Counted from the first letter of the stretch, positions 1 to 15,377 are shown. The stretch is DNA of 64,000 nt from Phytoseiulus persimilis (GCA_037576195.1 CM075101.1:49352001-49416000), one strand, 5' to 3'. Program-made: numbers and translations. Notes: generated from the letters alone by a model not told the origin.

Positions 1-220
1 GGCTAACGGGAATGTTCCGTCGCGAAGTTTGCGGAAATCCTCCTGGAGAGCCCCCGGAATCTAACGTGACCCTTGCTGCCTCAACGAACTTCCACCTACC
101 CCGTGACAACGAATCGAAGAAGAGCTATCCATAATAATTCCACCATCATTGCCTTGCAGTCGACCGAGGAACGGATCTCAACGATAAGATAGACGAGGTC
201 GCCGAAGGCTTCGCCACAAG
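1..220 (+). other. 5' leader/promoter of the Polycomb RING-finger gene
   Basis: No coding signal is seen. The stretch ends at the ATG of the RING-finger gene and is probably its 5' untranslated region and proximal promoter. I see no convincing TATA box. Confidence 0.4.
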
Positions 221-2655
221 ATGGCAGGTCGACCGAAACTCGTTTCGGTGAATCCGGCCATCACTTGTTCGCTATGCAAAGGCTACCTCATCAACGCCAT
301 GAGGCTATGTCGGTGTATGCACGCCTTCTGCCGGAGCTGTATACACCGGTACCTGGACACGAGTAGTACCTGTCCGACGTGTCAGCAGAGGGTTTTCCGG
401 AGCCGGATGGACGTGCACATGGTATGGCGATCGATGTCGCTCCCATTTGACCGTACTCACCGACCCACGCATTCTGGGCCCCAACACTCGGCGAGATCGA
501 GTCCATTGACAGACAGATTTTTTTCTTCCAGTTGCCTGATCACGAGCTACAGTCGATTGTGTACAGGGTCGTCCCCGGCTTGTACGCGGACGAGATGCGT
601 CGGAGACGGGAATTCTATGAGAACAGTGATGAAAGAAACGTCGAACACACTGAGGAGAGAGGCTTCCCGGAGCGCGTGATCCTCTCGGACAAGGACAAGG
701 TTTCCGTGGTTCTGGCGTATCGTGACAATGAAGAATATCCCAAACTGTACGTAACGACAAACTCCAGTTCCACGAGGCCCGTCCTCACTCCCGAATCGTC
801 CTTCCCTTGTTCACATTTCCTCCAACGTTTCGGAAGAGACACCTCTCAGGACTCGCGAGCCGGCGCTGAAGCTCGCTCCTCTTTCCAGATTCCTCGAGCT
901 GGCGGCAGCTATGCCCGTTTCGGTTCTACTGAATTTCCTCCGAGACAAATGCAAACCCCTCCCGACACTGGTCGTTCATCTGATATTGGAGCAGAAAGGT
1001 GTCGGGACGAAAGAAGCTCCAGACCGTTTACTGCTGGATCCTGATTTCACGATTATCGACGTGTGCTACATAGCTAAATACAGTCTTCAGGGACCCCTAA
1101 AGTTATCCTTCACTTTCGTGCAATTCGACCCTGAAAGCTTTAAAGACAAGAGACTGCTCGAATCGTCGGCGATGTCGGAGTCGTCGGTTCTCAAAAAATC
1201 TCTCAACCATCGCTACAGAGACGAGAAGGTCAACGGCCACTCGGGAGTGCCGAACCAGGCGGTGAAGAACGTGCAATACACGAAAGTAAAGGTATGTGGA
1301 GCGATCTGAACTCGCAAGCCTGAGCCCCGCGTCCACCGCGACGGGGAAGTGGCGTATTCCGGGAGAGCGATGAGAAACGCGATTCCCCTCGTCCTCTATC
1401 CCCGCTCCCTCCCCTGCCTGCCCATGATTGAGCCGCAAATTTTCGTCCGCTTCTCTGGGCGAAGGGTCCCGGATTTGCTCGCTTTCCGAGAATAATCCGC
1501 CCTCAACTGCCGCTCCTGGATACGCCACAGACCGTGTGACTCTGAGAGATTATTCCTCAGGTCTGTTCGTTTCTCCTTTCCCCATCGATTCCATCATGCT
1601 TTGTGTCAGAACTGGGAATCGCGTGAACGGAGCCTCCTTGAGAACAGATCGACTCTGCCCCGCTAGCCGACGACGGCGTTTCTCTCGAGCCTCGTTGCCG
1701 ATACGCGTCGTCTCGTTGCAGATGGAAACCAAGAGCATCGTGCTGTCCAAGAATCCAGCTGCGGACTCCGCGGTGAACTCCATGAAAACCTACTCCCGGA
1801 ACGCCGGAAGCAACGGCGGCAATGGAAACATTTGTCAGCTGACCGACGGCGCCGGCGTCGTGGCCGGGGCCAACGCAAGCGAAGGCGACTCTACCGAGGA
1901 AGAGGTCGATAGCTGGGATTCGAACGTGTCTACAACCATCGACAGCCTTACGAACAGCAGTCAGCATAGCTCCCAACAACAGCAACCGGCCAGCAGCGGT
2001 AAGTGCAGTCGTCAAACGTTCGAATGTTTACACATACTCTTTCTCTATGGTTCCATCTTTAACCACGAACGCTCGCTCGCTTCTCTTTCAGCCGGAAAGC
2101 CCAACAAGGCCGCCGCTGCTGCTGCTGCTGCTGCCGCCGCTACAGCCGCGACTGCGACGAATGCCGGTGCCGTCCAGAGCGGCCCTCCTCCAGCTTCTAA
2201 GTCGTCCAAACATTCCAAAAGTTCAGCTGGTGCGTCGTCGTCAATTCATGGAAACGATTCCCCTCTGATCGTGGCCCGGCCCCAGAGCCTTCGAATCGAC
2301 GCCATGCGCGAGAAGCCCGACAAACCGGCAGGCAAACAGGCGATCTCGCCCGTCGTCCAACAGAGCGCACCCGTCGGACACCACAAGCGAGCCAGTCAGG
2401 AGAAGAAGACCCATCACCACCACCACCATCATCACCACAAAAACCACAGCGCCTCCTCGACCTCGACGGCGTCGGCCTCCACCGTGGCCGGGAAACCTCC
2501 GACCGTACTGAAGATCAAGCTGAACACGAGTCCGACGACGAGCGAGACTCTGACCATCACCTCGCCCCCGATCCGAGAAACGCGGCTGAAGGCGCTCGAG
2601 TACCCGGCCGTGACTTCGATCAAAATCAAGCCGATCATCGCTCCGCCGTCTCCCC

Positions 2656-2687
<32 letters not shown>

Positions 2688-5600
2688 AGGGAGACCCGGG
2701 CCGGCTCCGTCGAAAGCGGCGGGCGGAAGAAGCGCCGGAGTGAAGACAAGGACCACCGGACGATGAAGGACAGGTCGCCCTCGGAAGATGAGCCCGTCGT
2801 GCCGAAGAAGAGCAAGAAGGCGAAGACCAAGAAGACCACGAATCAGAATACGCAAGCGGTCATCAATGACACCGCCTACGTGTCTGGTGAGCCCATATTT
2901 CAGCTATTCTCGACCTCACGAGCTTCTCCACCAGATCCGAACAGAATAGTTTCGCACGAGATGCCGTGGCTGAATGCCTCCTTAACGATCTCCCTTCCCT
3001 CCACAGATCAACCGAAAGACCTCCTCAGCACCTCGAACTTTGGCTGGGGCGACTCCTCACTCTGGGAATCTCAACTGCGCATCCCTAGCCCCTTGACGGT
3101 GCCTCTGACTGTGTCCGTCGCCAGAAGGAAAGCCAAGCAGGCCAAAAGTCAGGCTCCTTCGTTTCCTCTGCCGCCGCCACCGCCGCCGACCTCTTCGTCT
3201 TTCCTCGAGGAGAATTTCTCTTTGAAAAAGAACAAGGTCGTCGTCAAACCAGCCCACAATCGCATCTGGCGGAAACGGCGCCACGTGTCCCCACCTCCGG
3301 TTCCTGTCAAGCTACCTCCGCCCGATTTCGAAATGTCTTCCACACTTTCGGCAGTTTTGGAAGCTGTCAAGAACGATAGGTTCGGCGAGGTGCTGTCGTC
3401 CCCGCAGCGCGCGGCCACTTCTCCTAGCTCGTCGCCTCTTAGAGATTGCTATTTTTCGAAGCCCGCCGCGGACCACAACGACTTACCGAGTCGTAGGCAG
3501 TCCGATACGGATCATTTCCTAGACTCCGGCGTTAGACCTGGTAGCAGCTCCAGCGGCGACATCAACGCCGACGTTTTCCGGATGGAATTCCCTGTGGCGG
3601 CGATAAACCCTCCGACGACGGCCGTCTCACCAAAGTTCGACCGATCTCAAAGCTGCACGTCATCGTCTCCTCAATCTCAGGTCTGTCAGGAGAGCTCGCG
3701 GAGGTTGTCCTCCACCTCAACGTCGTCCTCGCCGTCGTCCTGTCCAGAGGTCAAGTTCAGCATCCACAGCATTCTCTCGAACGATTGCTCGCCCCCCCAG
3801 AACAGAATCAAACAGAAAAACGAATCCAAGGAGATGAACATCCAGGAGTCCATCGAAATGTTCATCACGAACATCAGCAAGTTTTTCTGGGCTCTCGAAG
3901 CAAGCAAGGGCCGAGTTAGCCTCCGGATGTCGAAAGCTTTCCTGGCTAAAAAGGTCGCCCTGGGAAAAATCCTCACCTTGCTGCGGAAGCTCACGATCGT
4001 GGTTGCACCGAATCAGATCGAACGCGTTCTACAACTCGAGAGCGCAATACACAAATATTTCCAGACAGACCCGTTCGTCGGTTTGGCGTCGTCTGAGGCT
4101 TCCGAAAGGATCAGGAGCCCGCTGGAATCTCTGAAACCCGACACGCTCAGAAGATTGGAGCAGAACGACGTGAAGCTCACGCCGATCTACCCGGAAGCTT
4201 CGAGCGGCAGCCGTGGGACCGTTACTGACCGTTGGACGGCGGCCGCCGAGGATGCTTGCGTTGTCAACGGATCTGATGGCACGACGTCGATCGTGCGCCA
4301 AACTCCGGTGTCAGAACTCGCCGCAGAGTGGACGCTCGGGCGGCAGACGTCGGGAGAGCTCGGATCGTGGGGAGCCGAAGTCGAACTTGTTCCCCACTTC
4401 GAGCTGCCCCTCGGTAATGAATCGGCTGCGCCGGAAACCAACGAACGCAGCGTGCTCGGGGACCTTCCGCCTCCTTCAGATCTGGAAGCTGAAACTTCAG
4501 GGAGCGAAAACGGCACAATTCGATCTGATGATACACTCGAATCTCTAGGAACGCCAAAGCAAGAAGTGATTTTAGACTCTGAGGCGAGCATTCCCCGCCA
4601 GGAGCAGACAGAGACCTGCAGCAGTTCCATCGAACCGTGCGAGGACGCCGAAGCTGCGCTCGCCGCGCTGCTCGATTCGGTTGAGCGATCGGTGGGAACA
4701 GTGCTCGCGAAATCGAGAGAGGATGAACTGACCGAAGAATCTGACGAGGACCCGTTGCGGCCGCAAGGAACTTCGCTGCTCGAACCCGAACCTCAGTCGC
4801 GGGTCAGCGGGACGCCTTCTGATGGGGGTGAACCTCAAACGCAACTTCTCGAAGCACCAACCGACGAAAAGCCCAACGACGAAGCGCCGGGCGACGAGTT
4901 CGAAGCTGGAACACTCGTCGCGGTTGAAGATCGACTGCAAGCCGATCAGAACACACCAGACCGAATGACCGTCAACCAAAATGCCAGTGCTCTCGCGGCA
5001 CCGCGAGCCTCGGCGACAGAAGTGCAGGAGGGCGCTTCCAGTGAGCTTCGAATCGACGTTCGAGAATCGCTATCAGAACCTTCGAACGGACTCACAAAAC
5101 TCTCAACCGACGGGTCAGATCTCGCAGATTCGGAAATACTCGTCGAATCGTCCGAAAATCTGAACGACAGAAGTGAATCGTCGTTGGAGACGACCGGAGC
5201 CCGTGAAGGATCGCCCCCGGTCCAAAAGGATAACCCGGAGTTCTTTGTGAAGTCGAGGGCGAACGGAGCCGATCTCATTCAGCTAGATGTGATTGAAACT
5301 GAACTCGACCGGAGTCGAGCTGCCGAAGACGATGTTCTGGATGACGAAATCGATGCCTCCTCTGGTGGGACCGAATTCCCCGTCACTGAAGTCGGGTGTG
5401 TGGCGGACCCGGACTGTCCGATGGATGCGACTGAAGATTCTGTCGAGAGTTCGGCAAGTTCGTTCATGGATTTCGAGACCATCCGGACGGGAATCACGGA
5501 CAGACTCGAAGGCACTGTCGAGGATCGGAACAGTGAGGTTCGAGTCGACCCGATCGAAGTCGATGTCAACGAGGTTGTTGATCCACATGTGAATGAAGCG

Positions 5601-6466
5601 AATTTTGGAGGACTTCGTACTGAAAACGATCCCAAAAATGAACGCAAAGAGCATGAGGCGAGAGACATGTCTCGGCAGACAGTCTGCGATGGAAGCTTCG
5701 GTCTCAACTCATGCAAATCAGTGGTGCCTTATGTACCAGTAAAACGCAACGATTCATACTGCTGGTGAGTAGCAATCATTCGGGTTCCGAGTGCGTCGGG
5801 GACAGATTCGCTGATCAGACGAGAAAATGAGGCGAGTTCGACGAAATTGGGCGCAATCACTCAATGCACGCTTCTCTTTCCAGGGCATCCGATGCTCTCC
5901 GATCCGAACTCGGCAAGAGTGCAATCCACTACCTGTTTCCACTTCGTGTACCAAGAATCCCATTCGTCGAAAACGAAGTTTCAACTTGTGATCCTGCTCC
6001 CAAAACTCACAGAACGGGTTTGGAACTCGTACCCTACGTTCCGCGTTCGGACAACCCCATAGAGAATCTCTTCCGGCTGAGCGGCCTCATTCCTGAAAGG
6101 TTTGTGTGAGACTTCGCCCCGTCATCTCCCGATGGCGGGATAGTTCGTAAACTCCATCCTCGTCAGCAACGAAAATCTGATTACCTCTTCGCGTTCCGCA
6201 GGGTTCCGATTCCGTCACCGGTCCACGATTACATCATGAGGGCAGGCCCGACGGGGATTCCCAACAGCGGAAAACAAACTAAAACGCACTCATTGCTGGA
6301 TTTTCTCAAACTGCAGCAGAAATCACATGTGGTTCAACAGAACACCTCGCCCAATTTCGGTGACATAGATATGGATGTTCATCGCTGGGAAGAGGTCGAT
6401 GAACTGGGCGCTGTGGCACCCCCGTCCGGTGTTGCCAACGTTCCCGGAAGCCTTAACGTCCACTGA
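221..6466 (+). CDS. Psc: Polycomb group RING finger protein (Psc/Su(z)2-like), 8 coding exons
   Basis: PCGF subunits pair with RING1/Sce in PRC1, the nuclear complex that ubiquitinates histone H2A and compacts chromatin. My exon model is 221-421, 532-746, 889-1291, 1722-1998, 2092-2886, 3007-5764, 5884-6099 and 6202-6466; all phases agree and give 1709 residues. A C3HC4 RING lies at residues 16-54 (C16, C19, C30, C32, H34, C37, C40, C51, C54). The linker with VPGLYADEMRRRREFY and a RAWUL domain (about 130-195) follow as in BMI1/PSC. The rest looks disordered: an Ala tract near 303, a His tract near 405, Pro runs near 617, a basic Lys/Ser stretch, one probable helical domain near 840-915, and a long Glu/Asp/Ser-rich tail. 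Long C-terminal extensions are typical of insect Psc and Su(z)2 rather than vertebrate PCGFs. Psc and Su(z)2 cannot be told apart here. Confidence 0.9.
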
Positions 6467-7193
6467 CGTCGATTTGTTATCACACAGATTAAGGGCGATC
6501 CCGCTAGAAGAGAAATTTTAGTTCGAAATATTGAATTTCAGGTAATGCCTAGCTCACTGAAGCTGAACCTCTAGTCCACACGATTCCTAACAGTTCGCGT
6601 TGATCGCGCGTTACAGACATTTAAAGAAAGAGCTATTTTCGATATTGAGACGAAATCGAGGTGAAAATTTGAGGGGGAGACCGACGCCGTATATAATTTA
6701 TTCAAGGGCGTGTGTATCTCCGTCCTATGCTCTACCTTAATCAAATCGACATGAAATGAGTTTATTCGACCTCATTTGAAAAATTCCGGTAACGTTAAGT
6801 ATTTATTCATTGCGACGGTTGGTGAGCGGATTTACCCTAATATATATATACATATATATATTACCTGAATCTAAATCCTTTACACACCGGCGAGTCACGT
6901 TGGTACGTTGTCGAGAGAATGGGCGTCTTCAATGGAAAAGTATACTATCTGACATTTCCGGGGAAGACGATCTTAACGAATGTTTCACGGTGTCGGAGCC
7001 GATTTTCGGCTGAATCTAGGAAGGACTTCGATAAGATGCTCGTGCCGATCATTGGGAACATGATCCTGGCCCTGTATTATAGTTGCTGTCTGAGTGTAAT
7101 TGATAGTTAGTTTTGGACACTCTTCCTATTGTGTAAACATTGTACATACCTCTCAGCCAACAAGCGCTGCAAGAGAACACAGGAAATAATAAA
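6467..7193 (+). other. 3' UTR of the Polycomb RING-finger gene with AT dinucleotide tract
   Basis: No coding signal. A (TA)n/(CATA) tract lies at about 6840-6862. An AATAAA polyadenylation signal at 7188-7193 is the likely transcript end. Sequence from about 7111 to 7205 recurs in degenerate form near 8328-8430. Confidence 0.6.
7188..7193 (+). terminator. polyadenylation signal AATAAA, Polycomb RING-finger gene
   Basis: Canonical hexamer about 720 bp after the stop codon, with no nearer full match noticed. Confidence 0.55.
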
Positions 7194-7550
7194 TGGTCAT
7201 TCTCAAGATGATTTGTGAATCCAAGCCTTTTTCTCATATTGCGCATCGCGGGAATCTTTTGAAGTCGGCGATCCCGTTCGTTCCAATTTCAGCCCGCTCC
7301 CAGCCCTCCTCGTGGCTTTGCAAATTCAACCGGGACGACCGGGAATCGAGAGAGCTCCTCCCGCGTCTTCCAGCACGTTCCCGGATAGCCACCCCTCCCT
7401 CGTTCGTTCTCCTTCTCCCCCTTCTCCCGAGCTTCGGAATGGTTCCCCGGTATTCAAGAAACAGGTGATCACACCGCCGCCTGAGTCCAACCTAGCCCGA
7501 GCGATTTGTTCGTCCACATAGAAAAAAAGGAGATGAGGCGTCTGCGGCTG

Positions 7551-7834
7551 AGCCAATGTCCACAAGTGGTACCGACATCCTTACTTCTGCTCTTTGCCGT
7601 TCCGGCGACGATGTGACTCCGGACGACGTGAATGAGCCGCTCAGTTTCTCAGTCGCCTGTCGCGAGCCGGCGTTATCACTTCTGGTACCCTCCTTGAAGC
7701 GTTTCCCCAACTTCAACATGACCCTAAGACTTCAAAACGAAAACGCTCTCTATGATCGTAGAGCCACGGAATCAAGGCACACCGCGGGGAATTGCTTCAA
7801 TGGAGAGCGAGTTGTAGGAGACCTCAGAAACTAA
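7551..7834 (+). pseudogene. degenerate copy of the cyclin B 5' end
   Basis: This block resembles 9246-9570, the leader and first codons of the downstream cyclin B gene. The shared core is the stretch around CTCAGTTTC, TCGCGAGCCGGCGT, the CTTCAACATG start context, and codons for a peptide beginning M-x-L-R-L-Q-N-E-N. After about 38 codons the frame stops at 7832-7834 and similarity to cyclin B ends. It has no cyclin box, so it cannot encode a cyclin. It is most simply a local duplicate that has decayed. Confidence 0.65.
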
Positions 7835-8059
7835 GGAGTCCGCATGGTCAGCTTCTGGCGGTTCCAAGTATCCTCGTATTCCGGCAGGGATCCTTCCGAG
7901 GCTCTGGTTCAAGTTGCTCCGAACTCCGGTGAAATAATCGAAAACCTGTTTACGTCCTCTCAAAGGGAGAGTTCTTATGGATGCATTCGATTCCACGACA
8001 GTGCTTCCGAATCTTGCGGAGCCCTCTTAACCCCGTCGGCTCGGTCCTCCCATGCTCAG

Positions 8060-8430
8060 CTTCCCTCTTCTCTGACTGTGCCTGTCGACACAAGGAAAGC
8101 CAACCAGGCAACCGCCGACTTCTTCGCCTTTTCTGGGGGAGAATATCTCTTTGTACGAGAACAAGGTTGTCGTCGAACAACTCGTATCTGGCTGAACTGG
8201 CGCCACGTTCGGTTCCATTCAAGCTACCTTGGTCCGAGCTCGAAATGTATCCGGTACCCCCGGGAGTTTTGGGAGCTGTCGAGAACGACAAGTTCAGCGT
8301 GTAACTGTCGTCCGGCCAGCGTGGGTTTGGACACTCTTCAAATAGTGTAAACAGAGTACTATCCTCTCAGTGTTCAAGCGATGCAGGAGCACACAGGTGA
8401 GAATAGATGGGTATTTGAAGAATTATCCGT
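8060..8430 (+). pseudogene. degenerate copy of Polycomb-gene exon 6 fused to a copy of its 3' end
   Basis: Sequence from 8070 to about 8320 aligns with 3099-3410 of the Polycomb RING gene. Landmarks in both are CTCTGACTGTG, AAGGAAAGCCAA, GAATNTCTCTTTG, GAACAAGGTNGTCGTC, ATCTGGC and GGCGCCACGT. The Pro-codon run is shortened and the frame contains stops and shifts. It joins directly to 8328-8430, which resembles the parental 3' UTR near 7111-7205 (GTTTGGACACTCTTC, GTGTAAACA, CTCTCAG, CACACAGG). About 3 kb between these parental parts is missing. It is a broken duplicate. Confidence 0.7.
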
Positions 8431-9245
8431 TAATGCGAGCCTCTCGCTTGGCTTGGGCAGATCATGCTACCACAGCTCCGGACCTCCTCGGTACTTTGCG
8501 AAGGGTCTTGCCGAATGAAGGACCGTTTGAGGCCTCTCTCAGTTCTCAAATCTGACAGTTCGGTGTGTCACCTCTGAAAAACTGGAGGGAACTGGAGACT
8601 TGCGTTTTTTCCTGTTCGAAAGCTATCAAAAGGGTCAGAAAGTCCGTCTCCGACTAGGTGTAAGTTTCTTATCGATGAGAAATCATCAATTTCAAACAGC
8701 AAAATGCGTTTCCAGGCCAGAAACCTAAAAACTACGGAACCGGATCATTTCTTCCCGGGATCATTCCCAAGGCCCGAAACTGACGTATCTCATGCGACTT
8801 TGTCCTTGTTTTGTTCTAAACTGTTCTTCGATTCCCTTTTCGAAATTTACCATGTTCGGAACTATCACCTAGGGTACCGTCCGTGCATATGATCTCCGCA
8901 GAAGTCTCCATCGAGTTTAGAGGCGTATTCACTCGTTAGGCATATGCATTCATCCGCGACCATCTCCGCACCATCGTTGAAACCTCCGATCATAAGGAGA
9001 AATTCACAGCGGAAAGTTTCATTCGCAAATGAAATCAACTGAACTTTCGATTTTCGAGGTACAAGAGCTCAGCAGAGGATCCACCGTCTTAGTTCCGACA
9101 GAGGGATACACTTTGGGTTTACTCCGCATCCCAAACGCATCAGGAAACATGAGATAGCGGGTACCTCTGGCTGATGTCGATAAGGATCAAGGTCATCAAG
9201 GATCAGGTTTCGAGCTCGGCCAGTTTCACGAACCGATTAGGGTTA
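8431..9245. other. intergenic, no recognised feature
   Basis: No ORF of convincing quality and no repeat recognised on either strand. It probably contains the cyclin B promoter. Confidence 0.4.
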
Positions 9246-9477
9246 TGAGTACTTCTTCCAACGGAGCTGACATTCCGGGAGGCTGCTTCCCGGCACTGTG
9301 CCTCCTCCAACTTGCCAAAGCGTGCGAATGTTCACAGATGGTACGTTTGTTATGCTCATTGACGACACAACGTAGATCACGGTTGACGTGCAAATACCAC
9401 TCAGTTTCGCAGTCGTCTGTCGCGAGCCGGCGTAATCAGGTCCGGCGTCCTCCTGGAAGCGCTTCTCCAACTTCAAC

Positions 9478-10666
9478 ATGGCCCTGAGACTCCAGAACGA
9501 AAACACTCTCCATGATCGCACAGCCACGAAATCAAGGCATACCGCAGCCGAGAAAGCTACATCCCAAGGAAAACTTCTCGTGGTTTGTGATGAGAATGTG
9601 GGGAAACCCGTCCAAAGATCCTCCGAAGAACTTGAGGCGTGCGAACAGCCCATTCCTAATCGAGTCGAAAGGCCAAGAACTCAGAACGAAATCGGGCCCG
9701 ATAACCCGCCCCCCCCGCCAAACGTTGAAGATATTGACGCTGACGACAGTGAATACCTTGAATTCTGTTCTGACTACGTCAAACACATCTACGATCATCT
9801 GTTCAAGAACGAGGCTCTGAGCCCGGTGGAGGTGGATTTCCTTAAGAAATATCCTGAGTTGAGTCCCAGAATGAGGAAGATGCTCATCGAATGGCTCGTG
9901 TCGCTCCAGAGCAGGTTCAGACTCCTGCAGGATACATTGATGTTGTCAGTTTCAATAATGGATCGAACGCTCACGGCGCATCGCTTCAAAGTCAATCGGG
10001 CGAATTTCCAACTTTTGGGTAAGTGCCGGAGGAATTCGCCAAGAGCTTCCCTTCCTACGCGACAATTGAGCTGTCGAACCACTTCGGTCTGATAGCTTGT
10101 ATGACTGTATTACAGGAGCAACTTGCCTGTGGATAGCCTCAAAATACGAGGAGATGTATTGTCCGTCTGTGAGGGACTTCGTGTACATGTGCGCCGACAG
10201 CTACACTTGCCTGGAGTTTCGAGAAATGGAGACCAGGATTTTAACCACGCTCGGATTTGAGTTTTCGAAACCGATAAGCTCTCACTTCCTCCGAAGATTT
10301 TCGAAAGCGGGCGGAGGAGAGTTCAAAACGCACACAGCTGCCAAGTACTTGATCGAGCTGTCTCTGTATAGCTACGAGCTCGCGCACTGCCTCCCGTCGC
10401 TGATCGCTGCTTCGGCACTTTTTGTCGCGGGTAGAGCGACCGGTGTGATCGTTTGGGATGAAACTATGGAGTTTTATAGTCGATACAGATCAAAGACCCT
10501 CAAACCTGTTGCACTCAAAATGGCGCAAATCGCTGCGGGTGTACAAAAAGACGCTCACTTGAAAACGACTTTGCAAAAATACTCTTGCGAGAAATTTTAT
10601 ATGGTACCCACGTTGTTCACGGCAAAGCTCCTGGATGAACTTTTCCCGAGCGGGGGAACTGCGTAG
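9478..10666 (+). CDS. CycB: G2/mitotic-specific cyclin B
   Basis: B-type cyclins activate CDK1 at entry to mitosis. Exons 9478-10018 and 10116-10666 join in phase and give 363 residues. The N-terminus MALRLQN resembles the MALR start of vertebrate cyclin B1. The cyclin box (about 120-245) carries MRKMLIEWLVSLQ, FRLLQDTLMLSVSIMDR, IASKYEEMYCP and the second-fold start SSHFLRRFSKAGG. The only intron falls between LLG and ATCLW. The protein is shorter than usual and its N-terminal 100 residues contain neither an RxxL destruction box nor a KEN motif in this model, so an upstream exon could be missing or degradation signals may have diverged. The start ATG is supported by a homologous ATG in the decayed copy at 7719. 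Confidence 0.9.
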
Positions 10667-12024
10667 ACTCAATCTGATTTCCGAAGGTACTTTAACGCTT
10701 TTCAGAAGCACAGAGTTACTAGTTTTTTTTAGACATAAGTGCTCCACTTTAATCGGATGACTTTTATGAGAACGATGGGCAATACAACGGTATTCTTTTG
10801 AACATTAAGGAAAGCGGAGCGGTTTTCAGCTAAGTGATTTCCAAGTGTGCGGGCGACACCGACGCATGCTTTCAGTGATAATTTCTCAGGTGTTGACGTC
10901 GAGGTCAGGGTCCGAGAGTGCACCGCGCTCACAAGTCATTCCGGACACGAAATCAGACGAACCTCTGATTAGGTCCCCAGACAGCCGATGTTATTTGTGC
11001 CTTGTGGAGGTGCCAGCGACGTTGATCCCTTTCATGATATGCGCCCTTCTCCCTGCCTGTTTTCCATTTCCAGCAAAACTCCTGCTCAAACTAAGGTTGT
11101 TCTTTTACCTCCGCTTGGAGGGTCTCAATACATGCTCACGCCTTCGTTCGCTCGTCAAATAATCCATCTGCTGATGGATTATTGCTATTGGATTATATGC
11201 TGAAGCGCGAAACTTCCGCGGACGAACCCCTTCCCAAGTTTCCAACAACACGATTCTAAAACGAAGATCGCAGGAATAATCGTTTTCAGCACCTATTTAT
11301 CGATGGTTATGGGTTTGAGTTTCAGTAGTGCTGCATATGAGAAAAATTCAGCTTTGCCTGTCCTAAGTCTTCCCGGAGTCTGACGGGTATAAATGCTCCT
11401 TCCCTGCTTACCTGAGTGAAAAACGAGATTCAAAGCCACCCCGTCCCCAGATAGGATTGTACATCTACACCGCTAAGCAAATACATGACGTTTCGAATTC
11501 CGAGCTAACGATCCAACGGTATCGTTGGTAGGCACCGAATAAGCTCGAGCCAATGTGCGAGCGACCACGAGTCTGTCAGCGAGTAGCCGGGGAATCAGTG
11601 TCGTGGCAATCGAGAACACTGCCAGGACGAGATTCGCTGCGAAGGACTCCGTCGAGCACCTCCACGCCTTCGGGCGATTCTCAGCATTATCCAGTCATCA
11701 CATCGAGCCGTAATGTGACCTTGCCTGCTAGAAAGCTCCGTCAAATGCTCGCCCGTTGCGTTTTTGAGAAAATTGAGTTCTCTGCGTCGCCACTGCTCGC
11801 GCGGACAGCTCTGTGGGCGAAGCCTCTCCCGAAGCTTCTATGGACGCAGCGTAGCAGACATGTGATCATCATTGCTGGGTATTTTTCGGTTAGGCGGGTT
11901 TCGAATGAAAACAACAAAACACGAAACGCCGGCATGCCGAGTTGGCGAGTGGGAGAGGGAAATGAAAGAGGAGAGTCTCCAAAGAGACTCACCAGGCACT
12001 GGATTTTGCGTAGAGAATAAGTGT
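10667..12024. other. intergenic; small perfect hairpin
   Basis: No gene recognised. A perfect 10-bp stem with a 6-base loop (AATAATCCAT / ATGGATTATT) sits at 11158-11183, where it could form a hairpin in RNA from either strand. The rest looks unstructured. Confidence 0.4.
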
Positions 12025-12363
12025 GGGTCTCACCCAATACCCCGCACTGCCCTGAGGCCGCTTGCTGTCGGTCTGCTCGCGTCGCTTCGCTCGCTCGCCA
12101 GGAACCTAACCTAACCTTACCCAATCCCCCGCACTGCCGTCAGGCCACTCGCTGTCAGTCTGCTCGCGTCGCTTCGCTCGCTCGCCAGGAACCTAACCTA
12201 ACCTCACCCAATCCCCCCGCACTGCGATCAGGCCACTTGCTGTCAGTCTGCTCGCATCGCTCCGCTCGCTCGCCAGAAACCTAACCTAAGCTCACTCAAT
12301 CCCCCCGCATCGCCATCAGGCCACTTGCTGTCAGTCTGTTTGCTTGGCTCCGCGCGCTCGCCA
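12025..12363. repeat. 87-bp tandem repeat with CCTAACCTAA cores, about 4 copies
   Basis: Four units start near 12033, 12120, 12207 and 12295, giving spacings of 87, 87 and 88 bp. Each reads CCCAATCCCCCGCACTGC, then TCAGGCCACTTGCTGTCAGTC, then a CG-rich segment TCGCTTCGCTCGCTCGCCAG, and the junctions carry AACCTAACCTAA. The last copy is the most diverged and lacks the CCTAA core at its end. The core equals two arthropod telomere units (TTAGG) but the array is interstitial. Confidence 0.85.

Positions 12364-15377
<3,014 letters not shown>

Noticed and set aside
2241..2855. Long minus-strand ORF opposite Polycomb exon 5 (Arg-rich)
   Set aside because: It is a shadow of the GC-rich repetitive codons (His, Ala, Ser runs) on the coding strand.
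4187..5716. Several minus-strand ORFs of 100-150 residues opposite Polycomb exon 6
   Set aside because: Antisense shadows of the acidic tail; no splice or homology support.
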